Origin: a bacterium
GTDB lineage: Bacteria > Orphanbacterota > Orphanbacteria > Orphanbacterales > Orphanbacteraceae
Length of the DNA stretch: 64,000 nt
Assembly (NCBI GenBank): GCA_025782575.1
Contig: JALGYY010000035.1
Span: 466,670-530,669 of the forward strand
Direction: 5' to 3'
Made by a program: the position numbers and the translations under genes. The notes beneath the pieces are model-generated. The model ran no database searches and was not told the origin of the DNA. It saw only the letters and a program-made list of their open reading frames with translations. This document shows, piece after piece, positions 46,150 through 54,815 of this stretch. Positions within the stretch are counted from its first letter, which is position 1. The number at the start of each line of letters is the position of its first letter.

Positions 46150-47372
46150 CAGTCTTTTCCGTCGCCGATTGCCTCGAGGAGTACCGCGATTCCCTGACCG
46201 CCGCCGATACAGGCTGAAGCGATTCCGTAACGTACGCCCCGCTTCTTCATCTCCAGCGAAAGCGTGTAGAGAAGTCTCGTCCCCGTGGCCCCCAGGGGAT
46301 GGCCGAGTCCGATCGCCCCGCCGTTCACGTTTACTCTGGATCGATCGAGACCGAGATCCTTTTCCACCGCCAGATACTGGGCGGCAAACGCTTCGTTGAT
46401 CTCGAACAGACCGATATCCGAGAGCGCCAGTCCCTGCTGTTCGAGTAGTTTACGAATCGCGGGGACCGGACCGATCCCCATCACTTTCGGCTCCACACCA
46501 ACCACAGACCACCCTGCCACGCGCGCCAGACCGGACTTCCCGATCTGCTTTGCTTTTGATTTCGTTGCAAGAAGGACCGCCGCGGCTCCGTCCACGATTC
46601 CGCTCGCGTTTCCCGCAGTGACAAAACCATTCTTTCCGAATGCCGTTGGAAGAGAGGCGAGCTTTTCGAGAGTCGGCTCGGCTTGCATATGATCGTCTTT
46701 GTCGACAACGATCGAGCCCCGGCGCTTCGGGATTTCGACCGGAATAATCTCCTCCGCGAAACGGCCGGAAGCGGTCGATTCAATCGATCGAGTCATGCTG
46801 ATCAGAGCGAAATCGTCCTGCTCTTCCCTGCTGATCTCCATCTGTCTCGCCAGGTTATCAGCTGTACCAGCCATATAGGTATCGCAGTACGGATCATGAA
46901 GCGCCACCATCAGCAGATCTTCCAGCTGTCCCTGACCCAGACGGAATCCGTCGCGGGCACCCCGAATGACGTGGGGCGCCTGGCTCATGTTTTCCATGCC
47001 TCCCGCAATAATGAGCGACGCCTCACCGAGCTGCATCATCTGCGTGCCCGAAATGATTGACTGCAATCCAGAACCGCAAAGACGGTTGATCGTGAGTGCC
47101 GGAACCGTGATCGGCATGCCTGCTTTCAGCGCCACATGCCGCGCACCATAGATCGCGTCACCCGAGGTCTGCAGGGCGTTTCCCATGATGACGTGATCGA
47201 CTTCATCGGCGGCGATTCCGGTCCGCCCAAGGACTCCCTTTGTAACGTGCGCGCCGAGATCGATGGCGGAAACACTTTTCAGCGCTCCACCCGGCTTGCC
47301 CGCTCCGGTCTTCCCGCCGACCCATTCGGTCATCGGTGTGCGAGCACCGTCTAGGATCCATATCTGCTCCAT
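46149..47372 (-). CDS. Acetyl-CoA acetyltransferase (thiolase)
   Basis: 407 residues. The acyl-accepting Cys is in NRLCGSGLQSI, the second catalytic pair is His in GLGHPLGATGTR and Cys in SACIGGGQG, and NEAFAAQYLAV is present. Complete. With the neighbouring dehydrogenase and hydratase it fits the last step of beta-oxidation or a biosynthetic condensation. No hydroxyacyl-CoA dehydrogenase is in the unit, so the set is incomplete here. Confidence 0.93.
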   Translation of the reverse strand: MEQIWILDGARTPMTEWVGGKTGAGKPGGALKSVSAIDLGAHVTKGVLGRTGIAADEVDHVIMGNALQTSGDAIYGARHVALKAGMPITVPALTINRLCGSGLQSIISGTQMMQLGEASLIIAGGMENMSQAPHVIRGARDGFRLGQGQLEDLLMVALHDPYCDTYMAGTADNLARQMEISREEQDDFALISMTRSIESTASGRFAEEIIPVEIPKRRGSIVVDKDDHMQAEPTLEKLASLPTAFGKNGFVTAGNASGIVDGAAAVLLATKSKAKQIGKSGLARVAGWSVVGVEPKVMGIGPVPAIRKLLEQQGLALSDIGLFEINEAFAAQYLAVEKDLGLDRSRVNVNGGAIGLGHPLGATGTRLLYTLSLEMKKRGVRYGIASACIGGGQGIAVLLEAIGDGKD

Positions 47373-47459
47373 GACGAGCCTTCCTCCTGTGCTTCCACTT
47401 AGGATGATTCGGGGAAAAGATCCCCGTTCGATTTCTAAAGCTGTTCCGAGCCCTGACGG

Positions 47460-48239
47460 CTAACGCCCGCGAAACTCGGCCTTTCTCTTTTCGTTGAACG
47501 CCGCCATACCTTCAGCACCGTCCTCTGTTCCGCAGGCAAGCCCGAATAGTCCCGCCTCGTAAGCGCAGCCCTCCGTGAGGGTCATATCCAGACCGTGATG
47601 AATCGCATCGAGGGCGTACCGTACGGCGAGGGGCGCTGCCCGGTAGCTCCTCTCGAGCAACTTTTCACAGGCGGGAATTAGCTCATCAGCCGGAACCACC
47701 TGGTTCACCAGGCCGATTCGAAACGCCTCTTCGGCCGTCACTTTCCGCCCGGTAACGGCGATCTCCGTGGCGATTCCCCTACCGACGATTCGGGGGAGAC
47801 GCTGGGTGCCGCCATAACCTGGGATGATACCGAGAGTCACTTCGGGTAAGCCGAAAACTGCCTTGTCTGATGCCACTCGAATGTGACACGCAAGGGCGAG
47901 TTCGCAGCCACCACCCAGTGCGAATCCATTGACGGCGGCTACCACCGGCTTCCCCATGGTCTCTACAATCGAGTAGACATGCTGGCCCCGATGGGCGAAT
48001 GCCCTCGCCCCCGCCGCGGAATACTCCGCGATCTCCGACACATCGGCGCCGGCAACGAATGCCCGGCCCCCTCCCGTGATGATCACACCACGAACCGTGA
48101 CATCTCGTCGTACTTCGAGAAGCGTATCCCGAAGCTCGCTCATGGTCTCTTCATTCAGAGCGTTCAACGCTTCCGGACGGTCGATCGTAATGAGAGCGGT
48201 CTTATCCCTTCGCTCAATGGAGACGTTCTTCCGCGACAT
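47460..48239 (-). CDS. Enoyl-CoA hydratase/isomerase family protein
   Basis: 259 residues from MSRKNVSIERRDKTALITID; the ATG at 48239 follows AGGAAGGAT. Crotonase marks are RPEALNALNEET, the oxyanion segment AFVAGADVSEI, NGFALGGGCELALACHIRVAS, and FGLPEVTLGIIPGYGGTQRLPRIVG with the Glu used in hydration. It adds water to 2-enoyl-CoA in the cytoplasm. It is the first gene of the minus-strand oxidation unit, 87 bases before the thiolase. Confidence 0.92.
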   Translation of the reverse strand: MSRKNVSIERRDKTALITIDRPEALNALNEETMSELRDTLLEVRRDVTVRGVIITGGGRAFVAGADVSEIAEYSAAGARAFAHRGQHVYSIVETMGKPVVAAVNGFALGGGCELALACHIRVASDKAVFGLPEVTLGIIPGYGGTQRLPRIVGRGIATEIAVTGRKVTAEEAFRIGLVNQVVPADELIPACEKLLERSYRAAPLAVRYALDAIHHGLDMTLTEGCAYEAGLFGLACGTEDGAEGMAAFNEKRKAEFRGR

Positions 48240-48373
48240 ATGAAAGATCCTTCCTACCGGAGATGTAAGGAATCGCGGGGTCATTCGCGAATGAGACTAC
48301 CGGCTGAACATAGCCGGAGCCCCGGCAGGCTGTCAACCATAACCCCGGGGCGGATCCGGCGATCAACTTCGCA

Positions 48374-48402
48374 TCAATAGCCCATTAACTACTAATAATC
48401 AA
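48374..48402 (-). promoter_or_regulatory. Probable promoter for the fatty-acid oxidation unit
   Basis: On the minus strand, TTGATT (48397-48402) and TATTGA (48374-48379) are separated by 17 bases within a locally AT-rich stretch, about 135 bases before the enoyl-CoA hydratase start. Confidence 0.45.
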
Positions 48403-48443
48403 TCAATTACGATGCTTACATCGAGCAGATTCGAGATCGTTGC

Positions 48444-48722
48444 GTGGAGGACGAATTGGAACCGGCTGAGCCCCTTGAGCTTCTCCAAGCGAATCTCACT
48501 CCGCCTCAGTGGGTCGAGGATCTCTACGACCAGAACACTCTATTAATGAAACGGTTGAAAGCCCCTGATCGAAGCCGAACTCTTTGGAGAGGAGCGGCGA
48601 CCGTCGGGAGCATCGTGGCCGGGATTCTCTTCACGGCTGTCATGGTTTCTGCTTTCGGAGGTGGGGGATGGATCGTATTCTGTGTTGGGAATCTTGCAAG
48701 GACTCCCTCCCAAGCGGCATGA
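48444..48722 (+). CDS. Small membrane protein of unknown function
   Basis: 92 residues with a GTG start. The N-terminal 50 residues are acidic then basic (MEDELEPAEPLELL, MKRLKAPDRSRTLWRG), followed by one membrane helix (VGSIVAGILFTAVMVSAFG). No family is recognised. The ribosome binding site is weak. It lies 68 bases before the mutase gene on the same strand and could be cotranscribed. It could also be non-coding. Confidence 0.45.
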   Translation: MEDELEPAEPLELLQANLTPPQWVEDLYDQNTLLMKRLKAPDRSRTLWRGAATVGSIVAGILFTAVMVSAFGGGGWIVFCVGNLARTPSQAA

Positions 48723-48746
48723 GGGTGCAAGCGAAAGCTTGCTCCC
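48723..48746 (+). other. GNRA-tetraloop hairpin before the mutase gene
   Basis: GGG, T, GCAAGC, loop GAAA, GCTTGC, T, CCC forms a stable stem directly after the stop of the small membrane protein. It has no T-run. It could be a leader element or an mRNA stabiliser. It does not look like a cobalamin riboswitch. Confidence 0.5.
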
Positions 48747-48790
48747 ATTGACCGGACTGGCGGCGTTTCGCTACTCTTAGGATAGGACGA

Positions 48791-50467
48791 ATGCCGGTTA
48801 CTCAGGAGATCATCGATATGGCTGGCCAATGGAGCAAGGAGCTGGAACGGTGGCGGCGGGAGACATACAATCCGGCGCGCGAGAAATTCAAGGAACGAAA
48901 AGAGAGGTTTCTCACTCCTTCCGGGATTGAGGTCGACCCGGTTTACGCCTCCCGAGACAGTAAGGGAGCCGGCGAACTCCCAGGTGAATTCCCCTATACA
49001 CGGGGGATTCAGCCCACACTGTACCGTGCGCGGCTCTGGACCATGCGGCAATACTCAGGCTATGCCTCTGCCGAAGAGACAAATCGGCGGTTCCGTTACC
49101 TGCTTGACCAGGGCCAGACCGGGCTATCCGTAGCATTCGATCTCCCCACTCAGATGGGCCTCGACTCTGACGCCCCGCTCGCAGCCGGTGAAGTCGGTAA
49201 AGTGGGAGTCGCCATCGATTCGATTCACGACATGCGAATCCTGCTGGCCGATCTCCCGCTCGACAAAGTAAGCGTGTCGATGACGATCAACGCGACGGCG
49301 GCGATCCTTCTCGCGCTCTATGTGGCCGTCGCCGAAGAGCGGGGCATCCCCGCGAAGGAACTCTCCGGCACGATCCAGAACGACATTCTGAAGGAATACA
49401 TCGCTCGGGGTACCTATATCTTTCCCCCCCGGCCCTCGATTCGCCTCATTGTCGACACGTTCGCTTTCGGGAATGAACATGTACCCCGGTGGAATACGAT
49501 CTCTATCAGCGGTTATCACATCCGGGAAGCGGGAGCGACTGCGGTTCAGGAACTGGCATTCACGTTCGGTGACGCGATCGCCTATCTCGAGGCCGCGCGC
49601 GAAGCCGGCCTGCCTCTCGATCGCATAACAAAACGAGTCTCATTCTTCTTCGGCGTGATGAACGATCTATTCGAGGAGGTCGGGAAATTTCGCGCCGCCC
49701 GGCGGATATGGTCAAAGATTCTGACCGATCGATTCGGTCTTGAGGCCGGAGCGACACGACTGAAATTTCACACACAGACGGGCGGCTCTACGCTGACAGC
49801 TCAACAACCTCAGGTCAATATTTCGCGTGTCACCATTCAAGCCCTGGCAGCCGTACTCGGAGGTACGCAGTCCCTTCACACGAATTCGTACGATGAGGCG
49901 CTTTCGCTCCCCACCGAAGAATCGGCGCGCATCGCCCTCCGGACGCAGCAGGTGATCGCTTCGGAATCCGGCCTCGGCAATGTGGTCGACCCGCTCGGTG
50001 GCTCGTACTATGTCGAGAGTCTCACCGACCGAATCGAAGAAGAGACCATGGCTCTACTCGACCGGATCGAAGAAGAGGGGGGAATGCTCGCCGCGATCGA
50101 GTCAGGTTTCGTTCAGCGAGAGATTCAACAAAGCGCGTACGATTATCAAAAAGGGATCGAGGCTGGTGAGATCGAGGTAGTCGGGGTCAATCGATACCGC
50201 ACGGAAGAGACAGCCCCACCGGCCGGGCTCGTTGTGGGAGGGGATACCGAAGAGACCCAGAAGGCCAGGCTGAAAGCGCTGCGGGCAGGACGGGATTCCG
50301 GGCGGTACGAAGCGGCGATGACCGAACTGGAGAAGGCAGCATCGGGAGTCGAAAACATTGTCCCTTATATAAAGGAAGCGGTTCTCGCAGAAGCTACGGT
50401 CGGGGAGATCTGCGATCGGCTTCGCACCCTTTTCGGCAAGCATGAAGAGATTGTCACACTGCTGTAG
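48791..50467 (+). CDS. Methylmalonyl-CoA mutase, large (catalytic) subunit
   Basis: Interconverts succinyl-CoA and methylmalonyl-CoA. 558 residues: the catalytic barrel with GIQPTLYRARLWTMRQYSGY, QTGLSVAFDLPTQMGLDSD, SVSMTINATA, GTIQNDILKEY, HIREAGATAVQELAF, FHTQTGGSTLTAQQPQVN and EALSLPTEESARIALRTQQ. The cobalamin-binding domain is not on this chain, so a separate small subunit is needed, as in archaeal-type enzymes; none is in the window. It forms a unit with the epimerase just downstream. Confidence 0.94.
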   Translation: MPVTQEIIDMAGQWSKELERWRRETYNPAREKFKERKERFLTPSGIEVDPVYASRDSKGAGELPGEFPYTRGIQPTLYRARLWTMRQYSGYASAEETNRRFRYLLDQGQTGLSVAFDLPTQMGLDSDAPLAAGEVGKVGVAIDSIHDMRILLADLPLDKVSVSMTINATAAILLALYVAVAEERGIPAKELSGTIQNDILKEYIARGTYIFPPRPSIRLIVDTFAFGNEHVPRWNTISISGYHIREAGATAVQELAFTFGDAIAYLEAAREAGLPLDRITKRVSFFFGVMNDLFEEVGKFRAARRIWSKILTDRFGLEAGATRLKFHTQTGGSTLTAQQPQVNISRVTIQALAAVLGGTQSLHTNSYDEALSLPTEESARIALRTQQVIASESGLGNVVDPLGGSYYVESLTDRIEEETMALLDRIEEEGGMLAAIESGFVQREIQQSAYDYQKGIEAGEIEVVGVNRYRTEETAPPAGLVVGGDTEETQKARLKALRAGRDSGRYEAAMTELEKAASGVENIVPYIKEAVLAEATVGEICDRLRTLFGKHEEIVTLL

Positions 50468-50488
50468 CAGCAAGTTTGGAGAATAGTG

Positions 50489-50899
50489 ATGGCTATCATC
50501 AAAATCGATCATGTGGGGATCGCCGTCTCCGATCTGGAGGATGTTTCACCCGCCATTCGGAAGCTCCTCTCCCCCACTCCCCCCCATGTGGAAACTGTGG
50601 AAGACCAGGGCGTGAAGACAACATCTTTCCGAGCGGGAGGAACAGCCGTCGAGTTTCTCGAAAGTGCGCGCGCTGGAAGCCCGGTCGATCGCTATCTTTC
50701 CAAGCGGGGAAACGGGATTCATCATATCGCCCTCGAGGTGAAAAACATCGAAGAGGTGCTCGCCGCCCTAAAAAAAGAGGGTGTCGAGTTGATCGATGAG
50801 ACTCCCAAGGTAGGCGCCGAAGGGAAGCGAATCGCCTTCATTCACCCCCGAAGCGCCGGCGGCATCCTGATCGAACTCTGCTGTTCCGGCGGCGCGTGA
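50489..50899 (+). CDS. mce: Methylmalonyl-CoA epimerase
   Basis: Interconverts the (R) and (S) forms of methylmalonyl-CoA. 136 residues of the glyoxalase/VOC fold. Metal ligands are visible: His in IDHVGIAV, His in GIHHIALEV and Glu in GGILIELCC. SD-like GGAG lies upstream of the ATG at 50489. Together with the mutase it makes the propionyl-CoA route; the carboxylase is not in the window. Its stop overlaps the next gene (GTGA). Confidence 0.93.
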   Translation: MAIIKIDHVGIAVSDLEDVSPAIRKLLSPTPPHVETVEDQGVKTTSFRAGGTAVEFLESARAGSPVDRYLSKRGNGIHHIALEVKNIEEVLAALKKEGVELIDETPKVGAEGKRIAFIHPRSAGGILIELCCSGGA

Positions 50900-52599
50900 G
50901 ATTCCTGCTGGCATTCAGTGCGCTGGTTTACGGTGCCGTTCTGCTTGCCGACGGCTATCCGGCCGGCCACCCGCGAGTCTGGATCACGATTCTCTCGGCT
51001 ATCGTCGTTTTTCTACCCTTCCCCGGAGCGATTCTGACTCTGGCGATTCGATTTCGAGATGGTATCACCCGCTTGTTTCTGCCGCTGCTGCTCCTCGTCG
51101 CCCTCAGCGCGGGAGCACTTTACTTCTGGATGTGGGGCGATCTGGGTAAAGACTTCCAGCCGGTCGTCCACGACGAGTTTGCCTATTTGTTTCAGGCGAA
51201 AACATTCCTGGCCGGTCGCCTCTCTTACCCATCCCCCCCTGAAAGGGAGTTCTTCGACGCCTTTCATATACTGACCGAACCGGTATTCGCTGCGAAGTAT
51301 CCGCCCGGCCACGCCCTGTTCCTTCTTCCAGGTGAAGCGGCCGGCCACCCGTGGATCGGCCCGTTGATCGCATCGATTCTCTCGCTTCTCCTCGCCGGAC
51401 TGCTGCTCCGACCCGTTGCGGGATCGGCAGGCGCACTATTGGTCACCTCCCTTTTCGCCGTCGCGCCCGCCCAGCTCCAGGTTGCCACTACCTATCTCTC
51501 TCAAACTTCATTTCTATTCGGCGCCTTGCTTACTCTCTTCCTCCTGAAACAGGCGTGGATTCGAAATGGCGTTGCATGGGCGGCGGGCGCCGGTGTCACA
51601 TTCGGTTGGATCTGGAACACCAGACCTCTGAACGCCATGATCTTTGGAGCATCTATCGCTCTCTTTCTATTGATCCGTTATGGGTTGCGAGCCTTGATCA
51701 ATCGCAAGAAAGCGATCCTCGGGTTTGCCATCCCCTTCCTGGTCGCCATGGCACTCGGCCTCGCCTACAACCAGGCGCTCACAGGATCGTTGCTCCAAAC
51801 ACCGTGGCAGCTTTATTCCGATCAATATCATCCGGAGGACGCGATCGGATTCTATCGGGGTGAACCGGTGACGCCGACGGAAGCGGGGCCAGGAAAAAGG
51901 ATCTGGATCGACCGTTTCTTCTATCCCAACTGGGAGAAATTCACTCCGCAATTTGCGTTGCACACGCTCTTCTCGTTTCGAATTCCCATGACCTACGTGG
52001 AATCCGCCCCGACTCTGCTTCTTGTTTTTCTGGGGGGCACTCTGCTGAGAACAAGGCGGAGACGGGTGGCCGCCTCCATTTTCCCCCTCTATCTGCTCTC
52101 CAACATGGCCTACGTTTGTTACTGGTCCCCCTGGGTGCGCTACTACCATGAAGTCGCCCTGGTCATTGTCGCGCTTGCCGTGCTCGGTGCGGGCGCGATG
52201 GCGGAATGTGCATTTCGACAGAAGCGCGCGGGTGCTTTTCTTGCGGTGATGGGACTGATCGCCCTGACTGTGTGGGAGGCGAATGACCGACTCGAATTTC
52301 AGTTCAATTTTCGACGGATCAAAGGAGAGTTCCATTCGAAATTCGAAAGGAAGATCGAGCACCGCGTTCCGAACGGATCCCTCGTCTTTGTTAGTTACTC
52401 CCGCTGGCACAATCCGGACCTCGATCTGCTGAACAACGAGCCTGATCTCGAAACGGCTGATCGCATATTCGTACACGACCTCGGCCCGAATCGAAACCAG
52501 GCCTTCCACCGCGCTCACTACCCCGGCCGCCGGCCCTACTATTATGAAGAGCTATCCCGATCGATATTAGAAGGCTACGCTCTGACCGAGAGGCCGTAA
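50896..52599 (+). CDS. Polytopic membrane glycosyltransferase-like protein (GT-C type)
   Basis: 567 residues with a GTG start overlapping the mce stop. About eleven membrane helices. The first extracytoplasmic loop holds VVHDEFAYLFQAKTFLAGRLSYP, whose HDEFAY resembles the acidic loop-1 motif of GT-C enzymes that use polyprenyl-phosphate sugars, and later KYPPGHALFL. The C-terminal about 110 residues are soluble and outside the membrane. It probably glycosylates a protein or lipid in the periplasm. Coupling to propionate genes looks accidental. Confidence 0.7.
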   Translation: MRFLLAFSALVYGAVLLADGYPAGHPRVWITILSAIVVFLPFPGAILTLAIRFRDGITRLFLPLLLLVALSAGALYFWMWGDLGKDFQPVVHDEFAYLFQAKTFLAGRLSYPSPPEREFFDAFHILTEPVFAAKYPPGHALFLLPGEAAGHPWIGPLIASILSLLLAGLLLRPVAGSAGALLVTSLFAVAPAQLQVATTYLSQTSFLFGALLTLFLLKQAWIRNGVAWAAGAGVTFGWIWNTRPLNAMIFGASIALFLLIRYGLRALINRKKAILGFAIPFLVAMALGLAYNQALTGSLLQTPWQLYSDQYHPEDAIGFYRGEPVTPTEAGPGKRIWIDRFFYPNWEKFTPQFALHTLFSFRIPMTYVESAPTLLLVFLGGTLLRTRRRRVAASIFPLYLLSNMAYVCYWSPWVRYYHEVALVIVALAVLGAGAMAECAFRQKRAGAFLAVMGLIALTVWEANDRLEFQFNFRRIKGEFHSKFERKIEHRVPNGSLVFVSYSRWHNPDLDLLNNEPDLETADRIFVHDLGPNRNQAFHRAHYPGRRPYYYEELSRSILEGYALTERP

Positions 52600-52741
52600 T
52601 CCGACAGCGTCCGGCAGGCTGCCCATCTTCTCTTTGCCATTCGGATCAGAAGCTATATCCTTATGGGGAAGCGGCAGCGATGGTTGCATGAATCGCCGGA
52701 CCCTAACTCAGACGATGGGCCTGCCCCTCATGGAGCGAACT

Positions 52742-53155
52742 ATGCACGAACCAGAGGCGCTCGGCCGGTTCCGCCAGGCGCTCTACAAAGGGATCGGACT
52801 CGGGTGCGTCGCCCTGGGAGTAGTCGGCGCGGTCGTCCCCGGGCTTCCGACAACGATTTTCCTGATCGGGGCAGCCTACTTCTTCGCGAGAAGCTCCCCG
52901 ACCCTTTACCGGCGCGTGATAAGCCATCCCAGGTTCGGTAAGCCCGTCAGAGATTTCATCGAAACAGGCGCCATGACCCGAAAAGCCAAAATAAGATCCA
53001 TCCTGTCCATGTGGTGCGGAGTCGGGATCGGCTCGGCCATTCTTTGGTGGCGAGGGGCGGGGCTACCGGCCCTTGTTGTCATGTTGATCCTCGGCCTGAT
53101 CGGATCGTCAGTCATGCTGGTTCTCGTAGGCACGACAAAAAACAAGTCAAACTGA
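52742..53155 (+). CDS. YbaN-type (DUF454) small membrane protein
   Basis: 137 residues from MHEPEALGRFRQAL; GGAG lies upstream of the ATG at 52742. Marks of the family are GVVGAVVPGLPTTIFLIGAAYFFARSS and LYRRVISHPRFGKPVRDFIETGAM, followed by a pair of membrane helices. DUF454 proteins are inner-membrane proteins of unknown role. The in-frame extension upstream to 52634 is not family sequence. Confidence 0.85.
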   Translation: MHEPEALGRFRQALYKGIGLGCVALGVVGAVVPGLPTTIFLIGAAYFFARSSPTLYRRVISHPRFGKPVRDFIETGAMTRKAKIRSILSMWCGVGIGSAILWWRGAGLPALVVMLILGLIGSSVMLVLVGTTKNKSN

Positions 53156-53586
53156 TCTTCATTCCCATCTCAAATTTGCGACAGCGAGGGCAAAGCCTAC
53201 ACGGTTTCGGAGCGCATCTCCCAAAGGGGTAGGCTGCGCTCGGTGGCCCAAATCTCACAGGTCCATCGTTCCTATGGGGATCGGACTGGGGTCCGTCGCT
53301 TCTTCGCGAAGCCCCCCCACTTTACCCGCACGTCGGTTATGGTTTCTCATGCGAACGAAGAGGGATTCGTCCAGTTGACCCCGGTTTTCATCTCCAGAGG
53401 ACCGTGCGATGGTTACCCTATGGCCGCGGTTCTCTCTGGACTGGAATTGCGCTCACGTTGTGATAGGGGTGAGGCTTAGAAAAGACCTAATGATCTTGCT
53501 CGCTAATCCCTGGTCCTCTTGACGATTACCTGTACGCGGATGGCCAATCTCTGATGGATGAACCTGCAGGCAATTCAGGCCCACTT
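53156..53586. other. Gap with no recognisable gene
   Basis: Only short open frames without family signals. One 31-base segment (53370-53400, TCCAGTTGACCCCGG then CTCCAGAGG) recurs in altered form at 54692-54727. The next 250 bases carry regulatory sites listed separately. Confidence 0.5.
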
Positions 53587-53635
53587 GCGCGATATCGCGC
53601 ATCTCATCACACCCGGAAGGCGCGATAACGCACAA
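53587..53635 (+). promoter_or_regulatory. Pair of palindromic activator sites (candidate enhancer)
   Basis: TGCGCGATATCGCGCA at 53587-53602 is a perfect 16-bp palindrome. GGCGCGATAACGCACA at 53620-53635 matches it at 13 of 16 positions, 33 bases further on. The pair lies about 130-180 bases before a -24/-12 promoter, as is usual for NtrC-family sites. A similar pair occurs before the gene at 60052. I infer binding by the regulator encoded at 56677-58101. Confidence 0.72.
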
Positions 53636-53767
53636 GCCGGCTACCCGCCAGCTTCGATCGCTCGATTGTCGGCCCGCCCTTCGGATCTCGTAACCATTAC
53701 GTGAATCTCCGAAATGGGTTGGCATTTGCGAAGTGAGGCCCCGAGAGAGGGGCAGGAATTGCCGGCG

Positions 53768-53783
53768 TGGCCTCCTTCTTGCA
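53768..53783 (+). promoter_or_regulatory. Sigma54 (-24/-12) promoter of the pentahaem cytochrome gene
   Basis: TGGCCTCCTTCTTGCA has the GG and GC dinucleotides at exactly the required spacing (consensus TGGCAYGNNNNTTGCW). The start would be near 53793, about 38 bases before the ATG. The purine-rich GAGGAG precedes the start codon. Confidence 0.78.
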
Positions 53784-53830
53784 ACTGACTGCTTGGCCAC
53801 CCTGCACCTCCCCGGCCTGAGGAGTAAGAA

Positions 53831-54469
53831 ATGAGCTGGATCAACACCATACGCACAACATCAGTCTTGGTCGGTTTCCTCACTCTTCCTGCTTTCCCCG
53901 CGTTCGCTCAGATCACAGGCTCTTCTCACGATTTCTTGGGGGCGGCGTGGAACACGACCGGTGAAAACTGTGTAGTCTGCCACGTTCCTCACGACGGTAA
54001 TAGCCACCTGGGAGATGTGGGTTTGCTCTGGAACCACGAGCTGTCAATGGCGAACTACGAACTCTACTCGGGGTTCGATCTTGAGAATGATCCCATGCAA
54101 CCACAGGCAGCTTCCAAGATATGCTTGGGTTGCCACGATGGGACCATCGGTCTGGATTCGTTCGGCCCGAACAGCGGAACCGTTTTTATCGAGGAAGGAG
54201 GGCTGCTTGGAACCGATCTTTCGGCTACCCATCCTATCAGCATCCAGTTCTCACACGATGACGCTCCGAGCAGTTGCAGTAATTGTCACGCTCCGCACGG
54301 GGGAGGGCCCTCGCTTTCCGGGGGCCCTCTGCCCTTCTTTGAGGGCCGGTTGGAGTGCCCGACTTGTCACGATCCGCACAATGCAATGCCCTTGAATCCG
54401 GGTGGGGTGAACATGTTGCGCTTGGACAACTCGACATCAGAACTCTGTTTCCACTGCCATGACAAGTGA
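53831..54469 (+). CDS. Periplasmic pentahaem cytochrome c
   Basis: 212 residues. Signal peptide (hydrophobic 10-22, cleavage after AFA). Five CxxCH haem motifs at residues 47 (CVVCH), 98 (CLGCH), 139 (CSNCH), 166 (CPTCH) and 206 (CFHCH); doubled-CxxCH type repeats with nearby PH(D/G/N) pairs. It has no lipobox and is probably soluble in the periplasm. It is a paralogue of the tetrahaem protein at 60052: both have S(S/P)HDF, LLW(N/D)H, CLGCHDGT(I/V)GLD, THP and a CHDK end. Likely an electron carrier expressed from sigma54. Redox partner unknown. Confidence 0.9.
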   Translation: MSWINTIRTTSVLVGFLTLPAFPAFAQITGSSHDFLGAAWNTTGENCVVCHVPHDGNSHLGDVGLLWNHELSMANYELYSGFDLENDPMQPQAASKICLGCHDGTIGLDSFGPNSGTVFIEEGGLLGTDLSATHPISIQFSHDDAPSSCSNCHAPHGGGPSLSGGPLPFFEGRLECPTCHDPHNAMPLNPGGVNMLRLDNSTSELCFHCHDK

Positions 54470-54479
54470 CCGAGTTTCG

Positions 54480-54498
54480 CGCTTAGAAAGCGATTTTT
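54480..54498 (+). terminator. Short terminator after the pentahaem cytochrome gene
   Basis: CGCTT-AGA-AAGCG followed by a run of five T. The stem is only 5 bp, so efficiency is uncertain. Confidence 0.5.
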
Positions 54499-54765
54499 GG
54501 TCCCACCGAGTCCTTGGTACTTCAGCCAAATACTCGAATGTCGTACAGAGGGCGTCCTGGCAAAAATGGCGGCCATTTCCTCGGCGATCACCAGAATCGC
54601 GCTCGGGCTCGCGGACGACCCGGCGCCCTCCAGTCCGAAGTCCGCGTATTTACTACCACATCCGCGCCCTCGCGACGACGTTTGCGAATAGTCCAGGTTA
54701 ACCCCGGTTTTCTAAAGACTCCAGAGGTCAAGCGCACGAGAGTGCCTCCGATGCGGCTACGCGGA

Positions 54766-54815
54766 GCATTCACAATGCGGAGCATATCGATCGATATGAG
54801 AGCTCTCGTGAATGC
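54766..54815. promoter_or_regulatory. Nested dyad symmetry in a gene-free gap
   Basis: The perfect 16-bp palindrome CATATCGATCGATATG (54783-54798) is flanked on each side by 9 unpaired bases and then by GCATTCAC and its exact complement GTGAATGC, all around one centre. It lies in the 614-base gap 54470-55083, where I see no gene. It could be an operator for the downstream gene at 55084, a recombination site or a cruciform. Confidence 0.5.

Noticed and set aside
48723-48790. Cobalamin riboswitch before the methylmalonyl-CoA mutase
   Set aside because: The leader is only 68 bases and holds one GNRA hairpin; no B12-box sequence is seen.
53243-53479. Open frame of 78 codons before the pentahaem cytochrome
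   Set aside because: Composition is atypical, there is no ribosome site and no family signal. It sits in the regulatory gap.
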